Below are positions 48,092 through 59,352 of a DNA stretch of 64,000 nucleotides, in pieces. The DNA is from Hydractinia symbiolongicarpus (Eukaryota > Cnidaria > Hydrozoa > Anthoathecata > Hydractiniidae): the NCBI RefSeq assembly GCF_029227915.1, contig NC_079877.1, positions 35,491,851-35,555,850 of the forward strand. The letters are read 5' to 3'. A program made the position numbers and the translations under genes. The notes beneath the pieces are model-generated. The model was not told where the DNA came from. It did no database searches and was given only the letters and a program-made list of their open reading frames with translations. Numbering within the stretch: position 1 is the stretch's first letter; each line of letters starts with the position of its first letter.

Positions 48092-50000
48092 CAGGCGTTG
48101 TAGTGGTGAACTAATAATTTAAAAAATCGTTCGGGAAATGAGTTAACACCCCGGGTACTTTCTTTGTATACTTTTGACTATACGGGCCGAGTCCGGGATT
48201 TACGGGAAATCGCAGGTTTTCGTTTGCCGGCGATTAAACTTCTTTTATTCAGCGTTTCATCAAAAATGAAAACATTTTTGAAAACTACAAGTCTCATGCG
48301 TTTTAGTGGTGAAAAGATAATTTAAAAAATCGTTTTGGAAATGAGTTTACTCACAGGGTACTTTCTTTGTATACATTCGACTATACGGGCCAAGCCTGGG
48401 ATTTACGGGAAATCGCGGGTTTTCGTTTGCCGGCGATTAAACCACTTTCATTAAGCGTCTCATCAAAAATGAAAACATTTCTGAAAACTACAAGTCTCAT
48501 GCGTTTTAGTGGGGAAAAAATAATTAAAAAAATCGTTCGGGAAATGAGTTTACTCACAGGGTACTTTCTTTGTATACATTCGACTATACGGGCCAAGCCC
48601 GGGATTTACGGGAAATCGCGGGTTTTCGTTTGCCAGCGATTAAACTTCTTTCATTAAGCGTCTCATCAAAAATGAAAACATTTTTAAAAACTACAAGTCT
48701 CATGCGTTTTAGTGGTGAAAAAAAAATTTAAAAAATCGTTCGGGAAAAGAGTTTACTGCCTGGGTACTTTCTTTGTATACATTCGACTATACGGGCCAAG
48801 CCCGGGATTTACGGGAAATCAGGGGATTTCGTTTGCCGGCGATTAAACCTCTTTCATTAAGCGTCTCATCAAAAATGAAAACATTTTTGAAAACTACAAG
48901 TCTCATGCGTTGTAGTGGTGAAAAAATAATTTAAAAAATCGTTCGGAAAATAAGTTTACTCCCTGGGTACTTTCTTTGTATACTTTTGACTATACGGGCC
49001 GAGTCCGGCGTTTACGGGAAATGGCGGGTTTTCGTTTGACGGCGATTAAACTTCTTTTATTCAGCGTCTCATCAAAGATGATAACATTTCTGAAAACTAC
49101 AAGTCTCCTGCGTTTTAGTGGTGAAAAGATAATTTAAAAAATCGTTTTGGAAATGAGTTTACTCACAGGGTACTTTCTTTGTATACATTCGACTATACAG
49201 GCCAAGCCCGGGATTTTTGCGGGAAATCGCGGGTTTTCGTTTGCCAGCGATTAAACCACTTTCATTAAGCGTCTCATCAAAAATAAAAACATTTTTGAAA
49301 ACTACAAGTCACATGCGTTTTAGTGGTGAAGAAAAAATTTAAAAAATCGTTCGGGAAATGAGTTTACTCCCTGGTTACTTTCTTTGTATACATTCGACTA
49401 TACGGGCCAAGCCCCGGATTTACGGTAAATCGCGGGATTTCGTTTGCCGGCGATTAAACCTCTTTCATTAAGCGTCTCATCAAAAATGAAAACATTTTTG
49501 AAAACTACAAGTCTCATGCGTTTTAGTGGTGAAAAAATAATTTAAGAAATCGTTCGGAAAATGAGTTTACTCCCTGGGTACTTTCTTTGTATACTTTTGA
49601 CTATACGGGCTGAGTCCGGGGTTTACGGGAAATGGCGGGTTTTCGTTTGCCGGCGATTAAACTTCTTTTATTCAGCGTCTCATCAAAAATGAAAACATTT
49701 TTAAAAACTACAAGTCTCAGGCGTTGTAGTGGTGAAAAAATGATTTAAAAAATCGTTCGGAAAATGAGTTTACTCCCTGGGTACTTTCTTTGTATACTTT
49801 TGACTATACGGACCGAGTCCGGGGTTAACGGGAAATGGTGGGTTTTCGTTTGCCGGCGATTAAACTTCTTTTATTCAGCGTCTCATCAAAAATGAAAACA
49901 TTTTTAGAAACTATAAGTCTCATGGGCTTTAGTGGTGAACTAATAATTTAAAAAATCGTTCGGGAAATGAGTTAACACCCTGGGTACTTTCTTTGTATAC
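40764..50000 (+). repeat. 9-10-monomer copy, offset 7316
   Basis: 40764-42684 matches 48080-50000, 1.92 kb. Diagnostic shared variants are ATCAAAGATGATAAC, ACGGGCTGAGTCC, GAAAAAATGATTT and ATCAAAAATAAAAAC in a class E unit. It directly follows the end of the 31-monomer right arm, so the array resumed copying from an earlier point of the template. Confidence 0.88.
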
Positions 50001-50772
50001 TTTTGACTATACGGGCCGAGTCCGGGGTTTACGGGAAATCAGAGGATTTCGTTTGCCGGCGATTAAACCTCTTTCATTAAGCGTCTCATCAAAAATGAAA
50101 ACATTTTTGAAAACTACAAGTCTCATGCGTTGTAGTGGTGAAAAAATAATTTAAAAAATCGTTCGGAAAATAAGTTTACTCCCTGGGTACTTTCTTTGTA
50201 TACTTTTGACTATACGGGCCGAGTCCGGCGTTTACGGGAAATGGCGGGTTTTCGTTTGACGGCGATTAAACTTCTTTTATTCAGCGTCTCATCAAAGATG
50301 ATAACATTTCTGAAAACTACAAGTCTCCTGCGTTTTAGTGGTGAAAAGATAATTTAAAAAATCGTTCGGGAAATGAGTTAACACCCTGGGTACTTTCTTT
50401 GTATACTTTTGACTATACGGGCCGAGTCCGGGGTTTACGGGAAATCAGAGGATTTCGTTTGCCGGCGATTAAACCTCTTTCATTAAGCGTCTCATCAAAA
50501 ATGAAAACATTTTTGAAAACTACAAGTCTCATGCGTTGTAGTGGTGAAAAAATAATTTAAAAAATCGTTCGGAAAATAAGTTTACTCCCTGGGTACTTTC
50601 TTTGTATACTTTTGACTATACGGGCCGAGTCCGGCGTTTACGGGAAATGGCGGGTTTTCGTTTGACGGCGATTAAACTTCTTTTATTCAGCGTCTCATCA
50701 AAGATGATAACATTTCTGAAAACTACAAGTCTCCTGCGTTTTAGTGGTGAAAAGATAATTTAAAAAATCGTT
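49944..50772 (+). repeat. 2-monomer tandem duplication (406 bp)
   Basis: 49944-50366 matches 50350-50772. The dimer begins with a hybrid class D unit that reads GTTAACACCCTGGG and later GAAATCAGAGGATTTCG, a variant seen only in these two copies. I noted no difference between them. Confidence 0.88.
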
Positions 50773-52148
50773 TTGGAAATGAGTTTACTCACAGGGTACT
50801 TTCTTTGTATACATTCGACTATACAGGCCAAGCCCGGGATTTTTGCGGGAAATCGCGGGTTTTCGTTTGCCAGCGATTAAACCACTTTCATTAAGCGTCT
50901 CATCAAAAATGAAAACATTTTTGAAAACTACAAGTCACATGCGTTTTAGTGGTGAAGAAAAAATTTAAAAAATCGTTCGGGAAATGAGTTTACTCCCTGG
51001 TTACTTTCTTTGTATACATTCGACTATACGGGCCAAGCCCCGGACTTACGGTAAATCGCGGGATTTCGTTTGCCGGCGAATAAACTTCTTTCATTAAGCG
51101 TCTCATCAAAAATGAAAACATTTTTGAAAACTACAAGTCTCATGCGTTTTAGTGGTGAAAAAATTATTTAAGAAATCGTTCGGAAAATGAGTTTACTCCC
51201 TGGGTACTTTCTTTGTATACTTTTGACTATACGGGCCGAGTCCGGGGTTTACCGGAAATGGCGGGTTTTCGTTTGCCGGCGATTAAACTTCTTTTATTCA
51301 GCGTCTCATCAAAAATGAAAACATTTTTAAAAACTACAAGTCTCATGCGTTGTAGTGGTGAAAAAATAATTTAAAAAATCGTTCGGAAAATAAGTTTACT
51401 CCCTGGGTACTTTCTTTGTATACTTTTGACTATACGGGCCGAGTCCGGCGTTTACGGGAAATGGCGGGTTTTCGTTTGACGGCGATTAAACTTCTTTTAT
51501 TCAGCGTCTCATCAAAGATGATAACATTTCTGAAAACTACAAGTCTCCTGCGTTTTAGTGGTGAAAAGATAATTTAAAAAATCGTTTTGGAAATGAGTTT
51601 ACTTACAGGGTACTTTCTTTGTATACATTCGACTATACAGGCCAAGCCCGGGATTTTTGCGGGAAATCGCGGGTTTTCGTTTGCCAGCGATTAAACCACT
51701 TTCATTAAGCGTCTCATCAAAAATGAAAACATTTTTGAAAACTACAAGTCACATGCGTTTTAGTGGTGAAGAAAAAATTTAAAAAATCGTTCGGGAAATG
51801 AGTTTACTTTCTTTGTATACATTCGACTATACGGGCCAAGCCCCGGACTTACGGTAAATCGCGGGATTTCGTTTGCCGGCGAATAAACTTCTTTCATTAA
51901 GCGTCTCATCAAAAATGAAAACATTTTTGAAAACTACAAGTCTCATGCGTTTTAGTGGTGAAAAAATAATTTAAGAAATCGTTCGGAAAATGAGTTTACT
52001 CCCTGGGTACTTTCTTTGTATACTTTTGACTATACGGGCCGAGTCCGGGGTTTACCGGAAATGGCGGGTTTTCGTTTGCCGGCGATTAAACTTCTTTTAT
52101 TCAGCGTCTCATCAAAAATGAAAACATTTTTAAAAACTACAAGTCTCA
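50513..52148 (+). repeat. 4-monomer tandem duplication with 11-bp deletion
   Basis: 50513-51345 matches 51327-52148. The offset is 814 bp at first (three 203-bp units plus one 205-bp class E unit) and becomes 803 bp after an 11-bp deletion near 51807 in the right copy. Shared rare variants are GCCCCGGACTTACGG and GTTTACCGGAAATGG. Confidence 0.88.
51801..51815 (+). other. 11-bp slippage-type deletion in one monomer
   Basis: This monomer reads AGTTTACTTTCTTTG where its sister copy near 50990 reads AGTTTACTCCCTGGTTACTTTC. The 11 missing bases lie between two TTAC repeats, one of which is retained. This fits polymerase slippage or short-homology deletion. It makes a short monomer of about 192 bp and is private to this copy. 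Confidence 0.85.
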
Positions 52149-53835
52149 GGCGTTGTAGTGGTGAAAAAATAATTTAAAAAATCGTTCGGAAAATGAGTTT
52201 ACTCCCTGGGTACTTTCTTTGTATACTTTTGACTATACGGACCGAGTCCGGGGTTAACGGGAAATGGTGAGTTTTCGTTTGCCGGCGATTAAACTTCTTT
52301 TATTCAGCGTCTCATCAAAAATGAAAACATTTTTAGAAACTATAAGTCTCATGCGTTTTAGTGGTGAAAAGATGATTTAAAAAATCGTTTTGGAAATGAG
52401 TTTACTCACAGGGTACTTTCTTTGTATACATTCGACTATACGGGCCAAGCCTGGGATTTACGGGAAATCGCGGGTTTTCGTTTGCTTGCGATTAAACCAC
52501 TTTCATTAAGCGTCTCATCAAAAATGAAAACATTTCTGAAAACCACAAGTCTTATGCGTTTTAGTGGTGAAAAAATAATTAAAAAAATCGTTCGGGAAAT
52601 GAGTTTACTCACAGGATACTTTCTTTGTATACATTCGACTATACGGGCCAAGCCCGGGATTTACGGGAAATCGCGGGTTTTCGTTTGCCAGCGATTAAAC
52701 TTCTTTCATTAAGCGTCTCATCAAAAATGAAAACATTCTTAAAAACTACAAGTCTCAGGCGTTGTAGTGGTGAAAAAATAATTTAAAAAATCGTTCAGAA
52801 AATGAGTTTACTCCCTGGGTACTTTCTTTGTATACTTTTGACTATACGGACCGAGTCCGGGGTTAACGGGAAATGGTGGGTTTTCGTTTGCCGGCGATTA
52901 AACTTCTTTTATTCAGCGTCTCATCAAAAATGAAAACATTTTTAAAAACTACAAGTCTCAGGCGTTGTAGTGGTGAAAAAATAATTTAAAAAATCGTTCG
53001 GAAAATGAGTTTACTCCCTGGGTACTTTCTTTGTATACTTTTGACTATACGGACCGAGTCCGGGGTTAACGGGAAATGGTGGGTTTTCGTTTGCCGGCGA
53101 TTAAACTTCTTTTATTCAGAGTCTCATCAAAAATGAAAACATTTTTAGAAACTATAAGTCTCATGGGCTTTAGTGGTGAACTAATAATTTAAAAAATCGT
53201 TCGGGAAATGAGTTAACACCCCGGGTACTTTCTTTGTATACTTTTGACTATACGGGCCGAGTCCGGGATTTACGGGAAATCGCAGGTTTTCGTTTGCCGG
53301 CGATTAAACTTCTTTTATTCAGCGTTTCATCAAAAATGAAAACATTTTTGAAAACTACAAGTCTCATGCGTTTTAGTGGTGAAAAGTTAATTTAAAAAAT
53401 CGTTTTGGAAATGAGTTTACTCACAGGGTACTTTCTTTGTATACATTCGACTATACGGGCCAAGCCTGGGATTTACGGGAAATCGCGGGTTTTCGTTTGC
53501 CGGCGATTAAACCACTTTCATTAAGGGTCTCATCAAAAATGAAAACATTTCTGAAAACTACAAGTCTCATGCGTTTTAGTGGTGAAAAAATAATTAAAAA
53601 AATCGTTCGGGAAATAAGTTTACTCACAGGGTACTTTCTTTGTATACATTCGACTATACGGGCCAAGCCCGGGATTTACGGGAAATCGCGGGTTTTCGTT
53701 TGCCAGCGATTAAAGTTCTTTCATTAAGCGTCTCATCAAAAATGAAAACATTTTTAAAAACTACAAGTCTCATGCGTTTTAGTGGTGAAAAAAAAATTTA
53801 AAAAATCGTTCGGGAAATGAGTTTACTGCCTGGGC

Positions 53836-56800
53836 ACTTTCTTTGTATACATTCGACTATACGGGCCAAGCCCGGGATTTACGGGAAATCAGGGGATTTT
53901 GTTTGCCGGCGATTAAACCTCTTTCATTAAGCGTCTCATCAAAAATGAAAACATTTTTGAAAACTACAAGTCTCATGCGTTGTAGTGGTGAAAAAATAAT
54001 TTAAAAAACGGTTCGGAAAATAAGTTTACTCCCTGGGTACTTTCTTTGTATACTTTTGACTATACGGGCCGAGTCCGGCGTTTACGGGAAATGGCGGGTT
54101 TTCGTTTGACGGCGATTAAACGTCTTTTATTCAGCGTCTCATCAAAAATGATAACATTTCTGAAAACTACAAGTCTCCTGCGTTTTAGTGGTGAAAAGAT
54201 AATTTAAAAAATCGTTTTGGAAATGAGTTTACTCACAGGGTACTTTCTTTGTATACATTCGACTATACAGGCCAAGCCCGGGATTTTTGCGGGAAATCGC
54301 GGGTTTTCGTTTGCCAGCGATTAAACCACTTTCATTAAGCGTCTCATCAAAAATGAAAACATTTTTGAAAACTACAAGTCACATGCGTTTTAGTGGTGAA
54401 AAAATATTTTAAAAAATCGTTCGGGAAATGAGTTTACTCCCTGGGTACTTTCTTTGTATACTTTTGACTAAACGGGCCGAGTCCGGGATTTACGGGAAGT
54501 CGCGGGTTTTCGTTTGCCGGCGTTTAAACTTCTTTTATTCAGCGTCTCATCAAAAATTAAAACATTTTTAAAAACTACAAGTCTCATGGGCTTTAGTGGT
54601 GAAATAATAATTTTAAAAATCGTTCGGGAAATGAGTATACACCCTGGGTACTTTCTTTGTATACTTTTGACTATACGGGCCGAGTCCGGGATTTACGGGA
54701 AATCGCAGGTTTTCGTTTGCCGGCGAATAAACCACTTTCATTAAGCGTCTCATCAAAAATGAAAACATTTCTGAAATCTACAAGTTTCATGCGTTTTATT
54801 GGTGAAATAATAATTTAAAAATTCGTTCGGGAAATGAGTTTACTCACTGGCTACTTTCCTTGTATACTTTTGACTATACGGGCCGAGTGCGGGATTTACG
54901 GGAAATCGCAGGTTTTCGTTTGCCGGCGATTAAACTTCTTTTATTCCGCGTCTCATAAAAAATGAAAACATTTTTGAAAACTACAAGTCTCATGCCTTTT
55001 AGTGGTGAAAAAATAATTTTAAAAATCGTTCGGGAATTGAGTTTACACCCTGGGTACTTTGTTTGTATACTTTTGACTATACGGGCCGAGTCCAGGATTT
55101 AAGGGAAATCGCAGGTTTTCGTTTGCCGGCGATTAAACTTCTTTTATTCAGCGTCTCATCAATAATGAAACATTTTTGAAAACTACTAGTCCCATGCGTT
55201 GTAGTGGTGAAAAAATAATTTAAAAAATCGTTCGGAAAATGAGTTTACTCCCTGGGAACTTTCTTTGTATACTTTTGACTATACGGGCCGAGTCCGGCGT
55301 TTACGGGAAATGGCGGGTTTTCGTTTGACGGCGATTAAACTTCTTTTATTCAGCGTCTCATCAAAAATGATAACATTTCTGAAAACTACAAGTCTTCTGC
55401 GTTTTAGTGGTGAAAAGATAATTTAAAAAATCGTTTTGGAAATGAGTTTACTCACAGGGTACTTTCTTTGTATACATTCGACTATACAGGCCAAGCCCGG
55501 GATTTTTGCGGGAAATCGCGGGTTTTCGTTTGCCAGCGATTAAACCACTTTCATTAAGCGTCTCATCAAAAATGAAAACATTTTTGAAAACTACAAGTCA
55601 CATGCGTTTTAGTGGTGAAGAAAAAATTTAAAAAATCGTTCGGGAAATGAGTTTACTCCCTGGTTACTTTCTTTGTATACATTCGACTATACGGGCCAAG
55701 CCCGGGATTTACGGGAAATCAGGGGATTTTGTTTGCCGGCGATTAAACCTCTTTCATTAAGCGTCTCATCAAAAATGAAAACATTTTTGAAAACTACAAG
55801 TCTCATGCGTTGTAGTGGTGAAAAAATAATTTAAAAAACGGTTCGGAAAATAAGTTTACTCCCTGGGTACTTTCTTTGTATACTTTTGACTATACGGGCC
55901 GAGTCCGGCGTTTACGGGAAATGGCGGGTTTTCGTTTGACGGCGATTAAACGTCTTTTATTCAGCGTCTCATCAAAAATGATAACATTTCTGAAAACTAC
56001 AAGTCTCCTGCGTTTTAGTGGTGAAAAGATAATTTAAAAAATCGTTTTGGAAATGAGTTTACTCACAGGGTACTTTCTTTGTATACATTCGACTATACAG
56101 GGCAAGCCCGGGATTTTTGCGGGAAATCGCGGGTTTTCGTTTGCCAGCGATTAAACCACTTTCATTAAGCGTCTCATCAAAAATGAAAACATTTTTGAAA
56201 ACTACAAGTCACATGCGTTTTAGTGGTGAAAAAATATTTTAAAAAATCGTTCGGGAAATGAGTTTACTCCCTGGGTACTTTCTTTGTATACTTTTGACTA
56301 AACGGGCCGAGTCCGGGATTTACGGGAAGTCGCGGGTTTTCGTTTGCCGGCGTTTAAACTTCTTTTATTCAGCGTCTCATCAAAAATTAAAACATTTTTA
56401 AAAACTACAAGTCTCATGGGCTTTAGTGGTGAAATAATAATTTTAAAAATCGTTCGGGAAATGAGTATACACCCTGGGTACTTTCTTTGTATACTTTTGA
56501 CTATACGGGCCGAGTCCGGGATTTACGGGAAATCGCAGGTTTTCGTTTGCCGGCGAATAAACCACTTTCATTAAGCGTCTCATCAAAAATGAAAACATTT
56601 CTGAAATCTACAAGTTTCATGCGTTTTATTGGTGAAATAATAATTTAAAAATTCGTTCGGGAAATGAGTTTACTCACTGGCTACTTTCCTTGTATACTTT
56701 TGACTATACGGGCCGAGTGCGGGATTTACGGGAAATCGCAGGTTTTCGTTTGCCGGCGATTAAACTTCTTTTATTCCGCGTCTCATAAAAAATGAAAACA

Positions 56801-57533
56801 TTTTTGAAAACTACAAGTCTCATGCCTTTTAGTGGTGAAAAAATAATTTTAAAAATCGTTCGGGAATTGAGTTTACACCCTGGGTACTTTGTTTGTATAC
56901 TTTTGACTATACGGGCCGAGTCCAGGATTTAAGGGAAATCGCAGGTTTTCGTTTGCCGGCGATTAAACTTCTTTTATTCAGCGTCTCATCAATAATGAAA
57001 CATTTTTGAAAACTACTAGTCCCATGCGTTGTAGTGGTGAAAAAATAATTTAAAAAATCGTTCGGAAAATGAGTTTACTCCCTGGGAACTTTCTTTGTAT
57101 ACTTTTGACTATACGGGCCGAGTCCGGCGTTTACGGGAAATGGCGGGTTTTCGTTTGACGGCGATTAAACTTCTTTTATTCAGCGTCTCATCAAAAATGA
57201 TAACATTTCTGAAAACTACAAGTCTTCTGCGTTTTAGTGATGAAAAGATAATTTAAAAAATCGTTTTGGAAATGAGTTTACTCACAGGGTACTTTCTTTG
57301 TATACATTCGACTATACAGGCCAAGCCCGGGATTTTTGCGGGAAATCGCGGGTTTTCGTTTGCCAGCGATTAAACCACTTTCATTAAGCGTCTCATCAAA
57401 AATGAAAACATTTTTGAAAACTACAAGTCACATGCGTTTTAGTGGTGAAGAAAAAATTTAAAAAATCGTTCGGGAAATGAGTTTACTCCCTGGTTACTTT
57501 CTTTGTATACATTCGACTATACGGGCCAAGCCC
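53836..57533 (+). repeat. 9-monomer tandem duplication (1830 bp)
   Basis: 53836-55703 matches 55666-57533. The block contains CAGGGGATTTTG, AAAACGGTTCGG, TTAAACGTC, class E, then the old-type monomers with GACTAAACGGG, TATACACCC, TATTCCGCGTCTCATAAAA and class G. Differences noted are CAGGGCAAGC near 56100 and TTTTAGTGATG near 57235 in the right copy. Confidence 0.9.
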
Positions 57534-59352
57534 CGGACTTACGGTAAATCGCGGGATTTCGTTTGCCGGCGATTAAACTTCTTTCATTAAGCGTCTCATC
57601 AAAAATGAAAACATTTTTGAAAACTACAAGTCTCATGCGTTTTAGTGGTGAAAAAATAATTTAAGAAATCGTTCGGAAAATGAGTTTACTCCCTGGGTAC
57701 TTTCTTTGTATACTTTTGACTATACGGGCCGAGTCCGGGGTTTACGGGAAATGGCGGGTTTTCGTTTGCCGGCGATTAAACTTCTTTTATTCAGCGTCTC
57801 ATCAAAAATGAAAACATTTTTAAAAACTACAAGTCTCAGGCGTTGTAGTGGTGAAAAAATAATTTAAAAAATCGTTCGGAAAATGAGTTTACTCCCTGGG
57901 TACTTTCTTTGTATACTTTTGACTATACGGACCGAGTCCGGGGTTAACGGGAAATGGTGGGTTTTCGTTTGCCGGCGATTAAACTTCTTTTATTCAGCGT
58001 CTCATCAAAAATGAAAACATTTTTAGAAACTATAAGTCTCATGGGCTTTAGTGGTGAACTAATAATTTAAAATATCGTTCGGGAAATGAGTTAACACCCC
58101 GGGTACTTTCTTTGTATACTTTTGACTATACGGGCCGAGTCCGGGATTTACGGGAAATCGCAGGTTTTCGTTTGCCGGCGATTAAACTTCTTTTATTCAG
58201 CGTTTCATCAAAAATGAAAACATTTTTGAAAACTACAAGTCTCATGCGTTTTAGTGGTGAAAAGTTAATTTAAAAAATCGTTTTGGAAATGAGTTTACTC
58301 ACAGGGTACTTTCTTTGTATACATTCGACTATACAGGCCAAGCCCGGGATTTTTGCGGGAAATCGCGGGTTTTCGTTTGCCAGCGATTAAACCACTTTCA
58401 TTAAGCGTCTCATCAAAAATGAAAACATTTTTGAAAACTACAAGTCACATGCGTTTTAGTGGTGAAGAAAAAATTTAAAAAATCGTTCGGGAAATGAGTT
58501 TACTCCCTGGTTACTTTCTTTGTATACATTCGACTATACGGGCCAAGCCCCGGACTTACGGTAAATCGCGGGATTTCGTTTGCCGGCGATTAAACTTCTT
58601 TCATTAAGCGTCTCATCAAAAATGAAAACATTTTTGAAAACTACAAGTCTCATGCGTTTTAGTGGTGAAAAAATAATTTAAGAAATCGTTCGGAAAATGA
58701 GTTTACTCCCTGGGTACTTTCTTTGTATACTTTTGACTATACGGGCCGAGTCCGGGGTTTACGGGAAATGGCGGGTTTTCGTTTGCCGGCGATTAAACTT
58801 CTTTTATTCAGCGTCTCATCAAAAATGAAAACATTTTTAAAAACTACAAGTCTCAGGCGTTGTAGTGGTGAAAAAATAATTTAAAAAATCGTTCGGAAAA
58901 TGAGTTTACTCCCTGGGTACTTTCTTTGTATACTTTTGACTATACGGACCGAGTCCGGGGTTAACGGGAAATGGTGGGTTTTCGTTTGCCGGCGATTAAA
59001 CTTCTTTTATTCAGCGTCTCATCAAAAATGAAAACATTTTTAGAAACTATAAGTCTCATGGGCTTTAGTGGTGAACTAATAATTTAAAAAATCGTTCGGG
59101 AAATGAGTTAACACCCCGGGTACTTTCTTTGTATACTTTTGACTATACGGGCCGAGTCCGGGATTTACGGGAAATCGCAGGTTTTCGTTTGCCGGCGATT
59201 AAACTTCTTTTATTCAGCGTTTCATCAAAAATGAAAACATTTTTGAAAACTACAAGTCTCATGCGTTTTAGTGGTGAAAAGTTAATTTAAAAAATCGTTT
59301 TGGAAATGAGTTTACTCACAGGGTACTTTCTTTGTATACATTCGACTATACG
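57249..59352 (+). repeat. 5-monomer tandem duplication (1018 bp)
   Basis: 57249-58334 matches 58267-59352. Order: class E, the GCCCCGGACTT unit, class B, class C and class D. One difference noted is TTTAAAATATCG near 58070 against TTTAAAAAATCG in the right copy. Confidence 0.85.

Larger units (their letters stand above)
34803..53835 (+). repeat. Domain IV: 12- and 31-monomer duplications
   Basis: Satellite only. The domain is assembled from a 12-monomer tandem duplication, a 31-monomer duplication, a 9-10-monomer copy and small 2- and 4-monomer duplications. Frequent monomers are the CCAAGCCTGGG unit, the AATTAAAAAAATCG unit, the CAGGGG unit, the TCCGGCG/TTTGACGGCG unit, class E, and the B-C-D trio. 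Class F occurs only once, at its left edge near 35.2 kb. Confidence 0.75.
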
